DNA from: a virus
Virus record (IMG/VR): IMGVR_UViG_3300012000_000021
Location: 1 to 54,258 of that record
Reading direction: 5' to 3' (one strand)
DNA length: 54,258 nucleotides
Every line of letters starts with the position of its first letter. Position 1 is the first letter of the stretch. The notes under the pieces were generated by a model, which saw only the letters and a list, made by a program, of their open reading frames with translations, had not been told where the DNA came from and did no database searches. Shown here piece by piece: positions 39,064 to 46,828 of this stretch. Both the position numbers and the translations under genes were made by a program.

Positions 39064-39237
39064 ATGAAACAACAAACATTCATCGATGCAAAGGGCAACA
39101 TCGTTGCTCGCGGTCGTATTACTGAGATCGCTATCGATCTATTACTAAATGACGGAACTCGCTTCTACTCAACTAAATCAGATAACTACACACTCGACTT
39201 CATCAAGAAACTAGACATCGTAAAGGTTGCTAAATAA
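39064..39237 (+). CDS. First gene of the rightward operon, 57 aa
   Basis: ATG 39064 follows an A-rich leader with AAGGAAACGG. The product (MKQQTFIDAKGNIVARGRIT...) is a small mixed alpha/beta protein. The TAA is directly followed by the next ATG. Family not recognised. Confidence 0.6.
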   Translation: MKQQTFIDAKGNIVARGRITEIAIDLLLNDGTRFYSTKSDNYTLDFIKKLDIVKVAK

Positions 39238-39534
39238 ATGACAACAACACGAACATCAAACACAAACGCTGGCGATCTAATTGCTAATCGCGTTGCATTC
39301 ACAGGTAACAACCTTTACGGCGTTGTTACTCCTTACGATTCAGTTATCTATACAACAGGGCAATTACCGATTGAGTTTCAAGATCAACTTAAATTAGATC
39401 GACCTGACTTTATTGTGTACTCGTATTCAACACCGATTGCTTGGCATTCTAATAGCGGTTGGTTTATGCCTAATTGCAAATACTCAGTTACAACATCAAA
39501 ACATCAAAACTATGTACGAAGGGCGGTTGCATAA
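39238..39534 (+). CDS. Conserved phage protein, 98 aa
   Basis: The C-terminal segment FIVYSYSTPIAWHSNSGWFM then PNCKYSVTTSKHQNYVRRAV is a pattern found in small phage proteins (SYxTPIAW...W.P...YS.TTSxHQ), which I associate with DUF8033; the name is tentative. Role unknown. Confidence 0.65.
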   Translation: MTTTRTSNTNAGDLIANRVAFTGNNLYGVVTPYDSVIYTTGQLPIEFQDQLKLDRPDFIVYSYSTPIAWHSNSGWFMPNCKYSVTTSKHQNYVRRAVA

Positions 39535-39535
39535 C

Positions 39536-39817
39536 ATGGGTCGACTACACGCAGAGGAATTAGCAAGCGGTGAGTTTGTTATTGATCTCGAACAACAATT
39601 AGCAATTCACTTCTCTAGTAATTGCTATCCACCAATTCCGCACTTCATGATCGCGGTTGCTCAGGAAGCAATCAAGGCGGTTAACGCCGAGCAATACGAT
39701 CTCGAAATTGAATTACCTGCTGGTGTGCAATTTCGTAACTCAACAACTGTTACTGCGATCAACGCGGTTGACGGATTATTCCTAAATGCGTGGATAGATA
39801 GAGATGAGGATTACTAA
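39536..39817 (+). CDS. Hypothetical protein, 93 aa
   Basis: ATG 39536 lies one base after the previous stop and is preferred over upstream in-frame starts that overlap that gene. Acidic; IAVAQEAIKAVNAEQYDLEI is a helix-strand unit. Family not recognised. Confidence 0.6.
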   Translation: MGRLHAEELASGEFVIDLEQQLAIHFSSNCYPPIPHFMIAVAQEAIKAVNAEQYDLEIELPAGVQFRNSTTVTAINAVDGLFLNAWIDRDEDY

Positions 39818-39913
39818 ATGACGATCTTTATTATTGCGATCATCGCTGGCGTTATTGGCGTACTGATTGAAAACTTATTTCACGAACTCTCACAAAAAAA
39901 TCGGGGTATCTAG
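39818..39913 (+). CDS. 31-aa membrane peptide
   Basis: Directly follows the previous stop (TAAATG). Product MTIFIIAIIAGVIGVLIENL then FHELSQKNRGI: one hydrophobic helix. Its TAG overlaps the next GTG. Confidence 0.5.
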   Translation: MTIFIIAIIAGVIGVLIENLFHELSQKNRGI

Positions 39914-40179
39914 TGAGCCAATTCAATCTCGATGAACTCGGATTACTTCACACAATGGTTGAAGTGTCACTCGACAACGCACTAGAGAATGGCGCACCAC
40001 CACAGATCGTTGCGGTGCTTCAATCTGTACTACCAAAGATTGAATCTCGTATTGAAGAAGAGTGCAACATCTTCAATGAGTTTCAAAAACTAACTACACA
40101 ACTCGATGATCTGCACCTTGCATCACAGATCATTGTGCAGAACCCTGATGCAGTTACAACCGACTACCAAACAAACTAA
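39913..40179 (+). CDS. Small helical protein, 88 aa (GTG start)
   Basis: GTG 39913 overlaps the previous stop (TAGTG). The sequence is almost all amphipathic helix (DELGLLHTMVEVSLDNALEN; SVLPKIESRIEEECNIFNEF). Similar short proteins occur among early actinophage genes. Function unknown. Confidence 0.6.
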   Translation: MSQFNLDELGLLHTMVEVSLDNALENGAPPQIVAVLQSVLPKIESRIEEECNIFNEFQKLTTQLDDLHLASQIIVQNPDAVTTDYQTN

Positions 40180-40203
40180 TCACCTAGAGAAAACGGAAAC
40201 CAA

Positions 40204-41085
40204 ATGACTACAGAAAACAAATCCCTATTCATTCCTACATTGGAAAAGACATCGCACTACATACCACGCACCTTTACTGGTGGCGTTACAGAAGATGCCA
40301 TGTACGACTTCGCACTTGCTCACAACATGAACATCTTGATTGAGGGCGATGCTGGAACTGGTAAAACAACTTCGGCACTTGCTTACGCATCAAAGCGACA
40401 CATGAACTTCTTCGCTGTTCCATGTAACTCAGCGATCGACTTCACTCAGTTAATCGGTGGCTTGTTCCCTGATGCTGACGGCAAACTAAAGTGGGTTGAC
40501 GGCGCGATCACAAAGATCGTTCGTGAGGGTGGCTTGCTACTTATCAACGAACTCAACAACGCACCTAAGAACCTGTCTCAGTACCTCATGTCACTACTCG
40601 ATGATCGCCGTTCAATTACCCTCATGTCACATGACAACGAAGTGATTACGGCTCACCCTGATCTTCTAGTGGTTGCAGATCAGAATCCAAACTATCGTGG
40701 AACTCAATTACTAAATGAGGCGTGGAAAGATCGCTTCGAAATTAAATTGCGCTTCGATTACGACAACACCATTGAGAAGAAGATCATCACATCTTCATCT
40801 CTACTGGAACTCGCAAACGGAATGCGATCAACATCTCGCAGAGACGATCACGCATCAGATCGTGGAACTATCTTCGAGACACCTGTATCACCACGCATTC
40901 TAAAAACATTCGAGAAGTTAGCAAAGGGCTTGTCATTCGATTTCGCTTGCGATGTATTCGTAAACAATTTCACAGATGAAGAGCGACCTGCGGTCAAGAT
41001 GCTTCTAGAAGGTACTTCATACAACATTCGAGAAGAACTCGGACTCGATGTTGATGCGATCACAACTGAACACGATCAGGCTTAA
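40204..41085 (+). CDS. MoxR-type AAA+ ATPase, 293 aa
   Basis: Walker A GDAGTGKTT (about residues 48-56); CNSAIDFTQLIGGLFPDADG is the MoxR-specific loop. Walker B GGLLLINELNNAPKNL has Asn where most have Asp before the catalytic Glu. Sensor 1 LLVVADQNPNYRG and the arginine region WKDRFEIKLRFDY follow. It is the partner of the VWA protein immediately downstream; such pairs remodel or insert cofactors into target complexes. Leader GAAAACGGAAACC precedes ATG 40204. Confidence 0.87.
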   Translation: MTTENKSLFIPTLEKTSHYIPRTFTGGVTEDAMYDFALAHNMNILIEGDAGTGKTTSALAYASKRHMNFFAVPCNSAIDFTQLIGGLFPDADGKLKWVDGAITKIVREGGLLLINELNNAPKNLSQYLMSLLDDRRSITLMSHDNEVITAHPDLLVVADQNPNYRGTQLLNEAWKDRFEIKLRFDYDNTIEKKIITSSSLLELANGMRSTSRRDDHASDRGTIFETPVSPRILKTFEKLAKGLSFDFACDVFVNNFTDEERPAVKMLLEGTSYNIREELGLDVDAITTEHDQA

Positions 41086-41087
41086 CA

Positions 41088-43088
41088 ATGTGTGCCTGTG
41101 GTAAATGTCCGTCATGCAAACAATGGGGAGTAACAATGAACTATGACGAAGCAATCGAAGAGTGGGAACTCGACATTCTTGGTGAGACTCGTGAGTCACT
41201 ACGATCACAAGCGATCAAGGCAGAAGAGAAGAAACAACGACTAGAGCGATTCACACAATTCTTCGGTCGTGTTAATTCTGCATTCACTTTCCGCAAAGTG
41301 ATTGTGACTGTTGAGAACTCTCCTATGGAAGCACCTGCTTGGTCAGGTGCATCAACTGTCACTTTCAACTCTCGTGTCATTGGTGATCTCAATGATGCTA
41401 AATCAATCGCTGGTATCAAGGGGCTTGATCTTCACGAGATCAGTCACATTCTTTATACATCTCGTGAAGGATCAGAAATCTTTGATTATGTACGAGATAA
41501 CAATTACTTCATGGCATACAACGCACTTGAAGATCAGAGAATCGAAACTCTCTTTACATCAAAGTATCCGTCAACGATCGACTGGTTTACCGCCACGATC
41601 TTGATTCACTTCGTTGATAACAAAGAGGCTTTCACTAACTCTTATCCGCTATTGCGTGGTCGTAGATACCTGCCTGTTGATCTAAGAGCGCAATCTCGTA
41701 ACGCCTATCCTGAACAAGATCAGATCGATGAAATCTGTGCAGTAGTCGATGAGTACCGCACTCTTCTATTCCCTGCTGATACTGAAAAAGGAAAGGAACT
41801 TATTGCGCGATTTAATGAGTTACTTCCAAAAGGTAATGGCAACGGCTCAGGTAATGGCGAAGGTGGGTCTGTGCGACCTGCTGAGGCTGGTGAAGAGGGC
41901 GATGTAGTCATTCGTATCAATGACCCATTCGGTCATGGCAAGCGACCTTCTGAGGGCTTGGAATCGTCTGCTAATTCACGACCTGTTCCACCAAAGAAAC
42001 AAGAGAAAGATCGTGATCGCTCACAACAACTCGACAAAGAAGATGATGCAGAACTGGCTGAGCAACTGAAATCAAAACCTGTTATCGATGTTGACATCAA
42101 CGACATTGATTTTGATTTTGATTTCGATGATGCAGATTCAGATTCAGATCAGGATTCAGATCAAGATTCTGATTCACATCAACCTTCTGATTCTGCTGGT
42201 TCTTCTGCTGGCGAATTAATCGACACATTGATTGGTGATCTATTAGAAAACATTCTTGATTCTAATGAAACCGAAATCAATGACATCTTGCGACAGATTG
42301 GTGGTTTACCTTCTCTTACTACCAACAATTCAAAAGAGCCTGAGTTAGATTCATTTCATGATCTTGCCCCTGATGCAAATACATTTCAAGCATCGTTGTC
42401 ATTCGGTCGTGAGTTAGAGCGATTGAGATCATCGTTCGACCCTGCATGGGATAGATACGAGTCACAAGGTCGCTTGTCTGCACATCGCTACTTGCGTGGT
42501 GATGAACTCGATACTGTATTCGATCAATGGAATGAAGGTCGTGAAGATGCGACTGAGATCGAATGCGTGATCTTGTTAGACAACTCAGGTTCAATGTCAG
42601 GACACAAAGCCTCTAGTGCGTACAAAGCCATGTACGCGATTAAGAAGGCACTTGATCGTGTTAACGCAAATACAACTGTTATCACTTTCAATGATCGTGC
42701 TAACACCCTGTATCGTGCAACTGATCGCGTTGGTAACACAATTCGTGATGCTGGTACTGGTGGTGGAACAAATGCTGACGGCGCAATTAAGTACGCAACT
42801 AAACTGCTTGCCGAAACTGAGAAGCCTGTTCGTATCTTCTTCGCAATTACTGACGGAGAATGGTCGGGCGATCAGAAAGACAATCACGAAACAATCAAGC
42901 GCATGGCTCGTGCTGGTGTGCTTACTGCATTCGCGTACATTCCTGAAAGTACTGAACCTGTAGAACTAAATGCACAGAAGTCTCACTATTGCGAGATCGC
43001 TTCTGTTGTTCGTAATCCATTCGATCTTGTTTACATGGCGAAATCAATCGTGAAGTACGCGATCTCTCGCCGTCTCGTAAGCAACTAA
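41088..43088 (+). CDS. HExxH metallopeptidase-like plus VWA domain protein, 666 aa
   Basis: Residues about 30-240 contain a zincin-like motif GLDLHEISHILYTS (H116-E-x-x-H120) and YNALEDQRIETLF. Residues 330-370 are an extreme Asp/Ser stretch. Residues 493-660 are a VWA domain with an intact MIDAS: ECVILLDNSGSMS (D498, S500, S502), GGGTNADGAI (T561) and FAITDGEW (D589). The design is like DUF2201 metallopeptidase-VWA proteins that partner MoxR ATPases. A second start, ATG 41136, has GGGGAG 5 bases upstream. The extra 16 residues carry a CxCxxCxxC motif. Confidence 0.85.
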   Translation: MCACGKCPSCKQWGVTMNYDEAIEEWELDILGETRESLRSQAIKAEEKKQRLERFTQFFGRVNSAFTFRKVIVTVENSPMEAPAWSGASTVTFNSRVIGDLNDAKSIAGIKGLDLHEISHILYTSREGSEIFDYVRDNNYFMAYNALEDQRIETLFTSKYPSTIDWFTATILIHFVDNKEAFTNSYPLLRGRRYLPVDLRAQSRNAYPEQDQIDEICAVVDEYRTLLFPADTEKGKELIARFNELLPKGNGNGSGNGEGGSVRPAEAGEEGDVVIRINDPFGHGKRPSEGLESSANSRPVPPKKQEKDRDRSQQLDKEDDAELAEQLKSKPVIDVDINDIDFDFDFDDADSDSDQDSDQDSDSHQPSDSAGSSAGELIDTLIGDLLENILDSNETEINDILRQIGGLPSLTTNNSKEPELDSFHDLAPDANTFQASLSFGRELERLRSSFDPAWDRYESQGRLSAHRYLRGDELDTVFDQWNEGREDATEIECVILLDNSGSMSGHKASSAYKAMYAIKKALDRVNANTTVITFNDRANTLYRATDRVGNTIRDAGTGGGTNADGAIKYATKLLAETEKPVRIFFAITDGEWSGDQKDNHETIKRMARAGVLTAFAYIPESTEPVELNAQKSHYCEIASVVRNPFDLVYMAKSIVKYAISRRLVSN

Positions 43089-43149
43089 CTGTCACTCTCT
43101 AGGTGACTACATGAGATGCGCTATTCGTGGAAGGCTGGCGCAGATCATA

Positions 43150-43186
43150 AGTGAGTGGGGCTTGTTTTTGGCTTGCCCCACTCACT
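43150..43186 (+). other. Perfect 12-bp hairpin after the VWA gene
   Basis: AGTGAGTGGGGC (43150-43161) and GCCCCACTCACT (43175-43186) pair fully around a 13-base loop rich in T. There is no T run after it. It may be a pause, a processing site or an mRNA end guard inside the operon. Confidence 0.5.
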
Positions 43187-43219
43187 ACCCAAACAATTAC
43201 AACTAAGGAGAATAAAGTA

Positions 43220-43837
43220 ATGAAATCAGCAGACCTACAAATCGGTATTAAGTACGGCGTTATTCCTTCATGGGATTACTCATCACAAGATAAGAAAGAC
43301 CCTGCAAAGGTGCAACGCAGAGCCGTTGCTAACGCAGAGTTAGTCTCACTAGAGAAGTACGAATACAAGGTGTATCGATCAGATAATCCTGATGATGCAC
43401 AATTTACTTCTGCACCAAAGGGAAGTAGATCAGTCGGTTACATCGTCAAATCTTCTGACTGGGCTGGTAACACACAGGGTGACATCTACTGGATAGCGAG
43501 AGCGCAGGACATCGTTGCTGAGTATGCAACTCTTGAAACTCGTTGGACTAAAGAAGAAGCCGAAGAGAAGGCTCGTGAGGCTCAATGGAAGGCAGAACGC
43601 GAAGCCAAAGAACAACAAGAGAAGATTGAACAGGCAAACGCTCAACGATCTATTGATGCGGTCAAAGAATCTCTTCGATCAATCATCGGTTCTCGTGCAG
43701 ACAAACTTGATTTCGAGATTCGTAATCGCCGTCAAGAAAACGGAGATTACAAACTAAGCGGTGCTTGCACTATCGATGTACGCACTCTTCAATCACTAAT
43801 CGAGAAGGTTCTCGAAGCAAGAGACATGGTGGCATAA
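43220..43837 (+). CDS. Hypothetical protein with coiled coil, 205 aa
   Basis: ATG 43220 has AGGAG 9 bases upstream. Residues 1-100 are a mixed domain (DLQIGIKYGVIPSWDYSSQD; ADNSxD-like SSDWAGNTQGDIYWIARAQD). Residues 105-150 are a charged coiled coil (EEAEEKAREAQWKAEREAKE). The C-terminus (IDVRTLQSLIEKVLEAR) is helical. Family not recognised. Confidence 0.65.
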   Translation: MKSADLQIGIKYGVIPSWDYSSQDKKDPAKVQRRAVANAELVSLEKYEYKVYRSDNPDDAQFTSAPKGSRSVGYIVKSSDWAGNTQGDIYWIARAQDIVAEYATLETRWTKEEAEEKAREAQWKAEREAKEQQEKIEQANAQRSIDAVKESLRSIIGSRADKLDFEIRNRRQENGDYKLSGACTIDVRTLQSLIEKVLEARDMVA

Positions 43838-44542
43838 ATGAGTTACTTCTTAGATCGATTCGTAGCGATTCAAGATAAGTACTACAAGAACTATCAAGGC
43901 AATACGCATCACTCAACATGGTTGCGTAACAAGCGGTTCGATCACATGATTGAACTAAAACAATTACCGAATACCTATCAAGAAATTGAATACAAGGGGC
44001 ATTCAATCATTGTGCAGGGCATTCACTATCAATGGTGCGACATTTTCGATGTAAATGGGAATCACTTCTCTTCTGTACCACGAACATCAGAGATTAAATC
44101 TCGTGGTGATCTGCAATTCAGTACGATCTTTCTTGCATGGGCTTGGCGTATTGACGGACAACACACAGATAAGCCATTGAACTGGAATAGTGAACACGCA
44201 GTTATCTGTGGCAGTCATTCAACAGACAAGATCGAGAAAACGATCAAACTCGCAAAGAAGCGCATCGATCTTGAAGCAAAGATCGTTGCGGTTCAAGATC
44301 AACTGATCGCTATTGCTGGTGAGCGCATGGTGTACTCAACAAACATGAGTGCATACAACCCATACAACGCCGTAATTAACGATCAGGTGTTTATTCAGGG
44401 GTTTGGTCGGTTGCGTAAGGGCATCATCGTTGAGACAACTGGATCACGATTCGTTGTTGCTTATGTAACTCCCTCTAATCATCATGATCTGAAATACAAG
44501 ACACTTCCACTTAGTCGCTTATACATAAAGGAGAATGCGTGA
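43838..44542 (+). CDS. Hypothetical protein, 234 aa
   Basis: Begins directly after the previous stop. Contains GIHYQWCDIFDVNGNHFSSV and FLAWAWRIDGQHTDKPLNWN, aromatic-rich beta segments, then a helix (LAKKRIDLEAKIVAVQDQLI) and a small C-terminal barrel (GRLRKGIIVETTGSRFVVAY). Family not recognised. Confidence 0.6.
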   Translation: MSYFLDRFVAIQDKYYKNYQGNTHHSTWLRNKRFDHMIELKQLPNTYQEIEYKGHSIIVQGIHYQWCDIFDVNGNHFSSVPRTSEIKSRGDLQFSTIFLAWAWRIDGQHTDKPLNWNSEHAVICGSHSTDKIEKTIKLAKKRIDLEAKIVAVQDQLIAIAGERMVYSTNMSAYNPYNAVINDQVFIQGFGRLRKGIIVETTGSRFVVAYVTPSNHHDLKYKTLPLSRLYIKENA

Positions 44543-45015
44543 CAACTAAAAGCCGAAAGTCTGCTAAAACTATTGAGCGAGAAAACTTTCTTGCTATTGG
44601 TATTAAGGCGTGCAATCGGTGTGACAACCTGTACGAACTAAGTAACTTTCGATCTGCAAAAACTAAATCGGGAGTAGTTTCGTATTGCATTCCTTGTGAA
44701 GATGCGTACAAAGTAGAGTGGCACTTGAAGCGCAGGATTCAGATCAAGGAATGGATTTACAATCACCTAAAATCTAATCCTTGCGTTGATTGTGGCGAGA
44801 AAGATGTACTCGCACTCGACTTCGACCATGTAAGAGGCGCACGAAAGCGTTACAACATCGCTCATGCGTTCATGCTAAGTAACATGACGATCAAGCGATT
44901 ACAAACTGAGATCGCAAAGTGCGATGTCCGTTGCGGTAAGTGCCACAGAATCCGTACACACATGGCTAGTAAGTCATGGAAATACCGAATGGCTATTGAG
45001 AAAGGAGATGCTTAA
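44539..45015 (+). CDS. HNH-type zinc endonuclease-like protein, 158 aa
   Basis: GTG 44539 overlaps the previous stop (GTGA). N-terminal ribbon IKACNRCDNLYELSNFRSAK ... YCIPCEDAYK. The second part NPCVDCGEKDVLALDFDHVR then GARKRYNI...CDVRCGKCHRIRTHM fits an HNH layout (CxxC, D-F-D-H-V, CxxCHRxxTH). Similar proteins are common in actinophage early regions. Confidence 0.78.
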   Translation: MTTKSRKSAKTIERENFLAIGIKACNRCDNLYELSNFRSAKTKSGVVSYCIPCEDAYKVEWHLKRRIQIKEWIYNHLKSNPCVDCGEKDVLALDFDHVRGARKRYNIAHAFMLSNMTIKRLQTEIAKCDVRCGKCHRIRTHMASKSWKYRMAIEKGDA

Positions 45016-45186
45016 TTGTTAACAGTAAGAGGCTGGATTGTTCTTGTAATTATTCCTGCATTGATCTTGGTATCGCTATTTACTTATGTAACTCGTGATG
45101 TCTGCTATGTGGGCGAAGGCGGTAACTGGTTGGGCTATGGCTCATGCACAAAGATGATCGATGAAGTGACAGGAGAAAACAAATGA
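45016..45186 (+). CDS. Small membrane protein with extracytoplasmic Cys pair, 56 aa (TTG start)
   Basis: TTG 45016 has GGAG 8 bases upstream, and the TGA overlaps the next ATG. One membrane helix (GWIVLVIIPALILVSLFTYV) is followed by CYVGEGGNWLGYGSC, two Cys that could form a disulphide outside the membrane. Confidence 0.6.
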   Translation: MLTVRGWIVLVIIPALILVSLFTYVTRDVCYVGEGGNWLGYGSCTKMIDEVTGENK

Positions 45187-45380
45187 TTGATTCAGAACTT
45201 GAAACTCTACTTGCTGATGTTGTTCGATCTAAATGGGGCGATAGAGGTATTGAGTATCTTGTTGGTGCGATCTCTAGCATCACAACTGCTGACCAACTAA
45301 CTGCACTAATCAATGCAAATCTTGATTCTCGTGTAGTTAGAACTTCACCTGACGGCTCACTATTCTTGGGAGATAACTAA
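45183..45380 (+). CDS. Small hypothetical protein, 65 aa
   Basis: ATG overlaps the previous stop (ATGA). Helical N-terminus ELETLLADVVRSKWGDRGIE, short beta end (VVRTSPDGSLFLG). Function unknown; tightly coupled on both sides. Confidence 0.6.
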   Translation: MIDSELETLLADVVRSKWGDRGIEYLVGAISSITTADQLTALINANLDSRVVRTSPDGSLFLGDN

Positions 45381-45616
45381 TGATCGCAACTGCAAAAGAA
45401 GCAATAGAGATGATCGAGAAAATGTATGCAACAGACATGAGTGAACAACTAGTAATTACTTGGTGGGATTCAACTGATTTCCAAGATCGTGATCTCGATA
45501 AGGCATTCAATGTCTGTGAAGATGCACTTGATGTCTGTATCGGACACATCAGCGACACAATCGCTGACTTCGTTCCTGCTTTAAGTGAAGGAGATTCAGA
45601 TGCCAATAACGCTTAG
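45380..45616 (+). CDS. Small acidic protein, 78 aa
   Basis: Start overlaps the previous stop by one base. Acidic and helical (KEAIEMIEKMYATDMSEQLV; AFNVCEDALDVCIGHISDTI). Such acidic phage proteins sometimes mimic DNA; there is no direct evidence here. Confidence 0.6.
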   Translation: MIATAKEAIEMIEKMYATDMSEQLVITWWDSTDFQDRDLDKAFNVCEDALDVCIGHISDTIADFVPALSEGDSDANNA

Positions 45617-45749
45617 ACAAGCAAAACTGCTAGATCAAAAGTATCGTCACATTCGAGATTGTTTTGAGTGTGGCGATCAACACGATGTCAATGAGATGTA
45701 TCCAAAAGACGGATACTTAATCTGTGAACCTTGTTCGCAGGGAAGATAG
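45600..45749 (+). CDS. 49-aa zinc ribbon
   Basis: GAAGGAG lies just before ATG 45600, which overlaps the previous gene by 17 bases. RDCFECGDQHDVNEMYPKDG then YLICEPCSQGR has two CxxC knuckles. Confidence 0.62.
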   Translation: MPITLRQAKLLDQKYRHIRDCFECGDQHDVNEMYPKDGYLICEPCSQGR

Positions 45750-45759
45750 GAGATAACCA

Positions 45760-45924
45760 ATGGGATACGCACAGATCGTTCGTAGGGTAGAAGCCCACGA
45801 ACTAACTAATTGTGATGATTGCGGGAATAACGAACTTACTTCATCAGGTAAATACTTCGAAGAACTAGGTAGTCAAAAGATACTGTGGTTCTGCTTTAAC
45901 TGCATTCATAATCCAACACAGTAA
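45760..45924 (+). CDS. 54-aa zinc ribbon
   Basis: GGAGATAACCA precedes ATG 45760. ELTNCDDCGNNELTSSGKYF and ILWFCFNCIHNPTQ give CxxC...CxxC. It is the last gene before the structured gap at 45929-46186. Confidence 0.62.
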   Translation: MGYAQIVRRVEAHELTNCDDCGNNELTSSGKYFEELGSQKILWFCFNCIHNPTQ

Positions 45925-45928
45925 CTTT

Positions 45929-46186
45929 ATCGAGTAGGGGTCAACGCAGGGTTAAACGACAGGGTTAATTCATTTCCCTATCTCCTTACCTGCTAAGGGC
46001 GATCATGATCGGCTTCTATGATTGCCGTAGTCGTACCTGCCCCTACTCGATTTCACTATTGATAGAGATCGTCAACACCTAGCAGACTACGGCAGACTGA
46101 AAAGGTGTTATGAAAATCTTGCAAGATCGTTGATCGATTTCAGACCAACGCACAACATCGTTCTACTTCTTGACGATCTCTATCAA
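45929..46186 (+). ncRNA. Candidate structured RNA with three interlocking inverted repeats
   Basis: The gap between two operon genes carries perfect arms. P1: ATCGAGTAGGGG (45929-45940) with CCCCTACTCGAT (46040-46051). P2: GCCGTAGTC (46024-46032) with GACTACGGC (46085-46093). P3: TTGATAGAGATCGTCAA (46059-46075) with its exact complement (46170-46186). The 5' arm of P2 lies inside the P1 loop and its 3' arm inside the P3 loop, so the stems interlock like linked pseudoknots. Local hairpins CGATCATGATCG (46000) and ATCTTGCAAGAT (46116), an extra stem CACCT/AGGTG (46076, 46103), and CAGGGTTAA repeated at 45947 and 45960 add to this. No reading frame of note. No known RNA family recognised. Confidence 0.6.
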
Positions 46187-46216
46187 CTATTTAATTAACC
46201 TAGAGAGGATTACAAC

Positions 46217-46390
46217 ATGGATACACCACACCCATTCACACTAGAAGAAGTAAATGCAATCCTTGTTGCACGATTCAATGGCGAATCGTTGCAGAGCGTT
46301 GCTGATCGATTTAACACAAATCGTGTACTGATTAGAAGAATAGAAAGTAAATACATGAACCGATTCAAAGTCGGACACACTTACAATTAA
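46217..46390 (+). CDS. Helix-turn-helix protein, 57 aa
   Basis: AGAGAGG precedes ATG 46217. FTLEEVNAILVARFNGESLQ, SVADRFNTNRVLIRRIESKY reads as a short HTH (helix, GESLQSVADRFN turn, recognition helix). It may bind DNA or the adjacent structured region. Small size suggests a regulator like those of mobile elements. Confidence 0.62.
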   Translation: MDTPHPFTLEEVNAILVARFNGESLQSVADRFNTNRVLIRRIESKYMNRFKVGHTYN

Positions 46391-46401
46391 GGAGAAACTA
46401 A

Positions 46402-46494
46402 ATGACATCAATTCCACAAACTAAATGTAATGACTGCTTGGAATGGGTTGAGTACGAAACTGTCCACGAATGCAAAGGAGAAATAAATGAGTGA
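46402..46494 (+). CDS. 30-aa zinc-knuckle peptide
   Basis: GGAG lies 7 bases before ATG 46402. PQTKCNDCLEWVEYETVHEC has CxxC...HxxC ligands. It overlaps the next gene by 8 bases. Confidence 0.55.
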   Translation: MTSIPQTKCNDCLEWVEYETVHECKGEINE

Positions 46495-46828
46495 ACTATC
46501 ATCACACCAAACTGATCTGATTAAGTCGATCACGATCGCTAACGAGTTTCTAAAGATCGTTCGCGGATTCAAAGTAGATTCTGATCGCAAAGACAGTCTG
46601 CCTCAGGAGATCAAGGAGTACCTAGCCAATGAACACCTGAACTCAATCATGGAAGATCAAGAGATCGAACCTGAGATGTTGATTTGGGGATTCCTGCACA
46701 TGATCGAGATTCTCTTGAAGTATGCAGAGTTAGACCCTGAGGACTTAACGAGTGTCATGGATTCGTTTATGAAGTATGTGATCGAAAACCCTGACCAATA
46801 CAGAGATCGGAGTAACGATGAAGATTGA
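46487..46828 (+). CDS. Acidic helical protein, 113 aa
   Basis: GGAG precedes ATG 46487. Helical throughout (SHQTDLIKSITIANEFLKIV; PEMLIWGFLHMIEILLKYAE) and net acidic. Overlaps the WhiB gene by 11 bases. Family not recognised; an interaction with WhiB or RNA polymerase is conceivable. Confidence 0.6.
   Translation: MSELSSHQTDLIKSITIANEFLKIVRGFKVDSDRKDSLPQEIKEYLANEHLNSIMEDQEIEPEMLIWGFLHMIEILLKYAELDPEDLTSVMDSFMKYVIENPDQYRDRSNDED

Noticed and set aside
41720-42887. Minus-strand frames of 66-96 codons inside the VWA gene
   Set aside because: They lie fully inside a strongly supported coding gene, have no ribosome sites and show no recognisable features.
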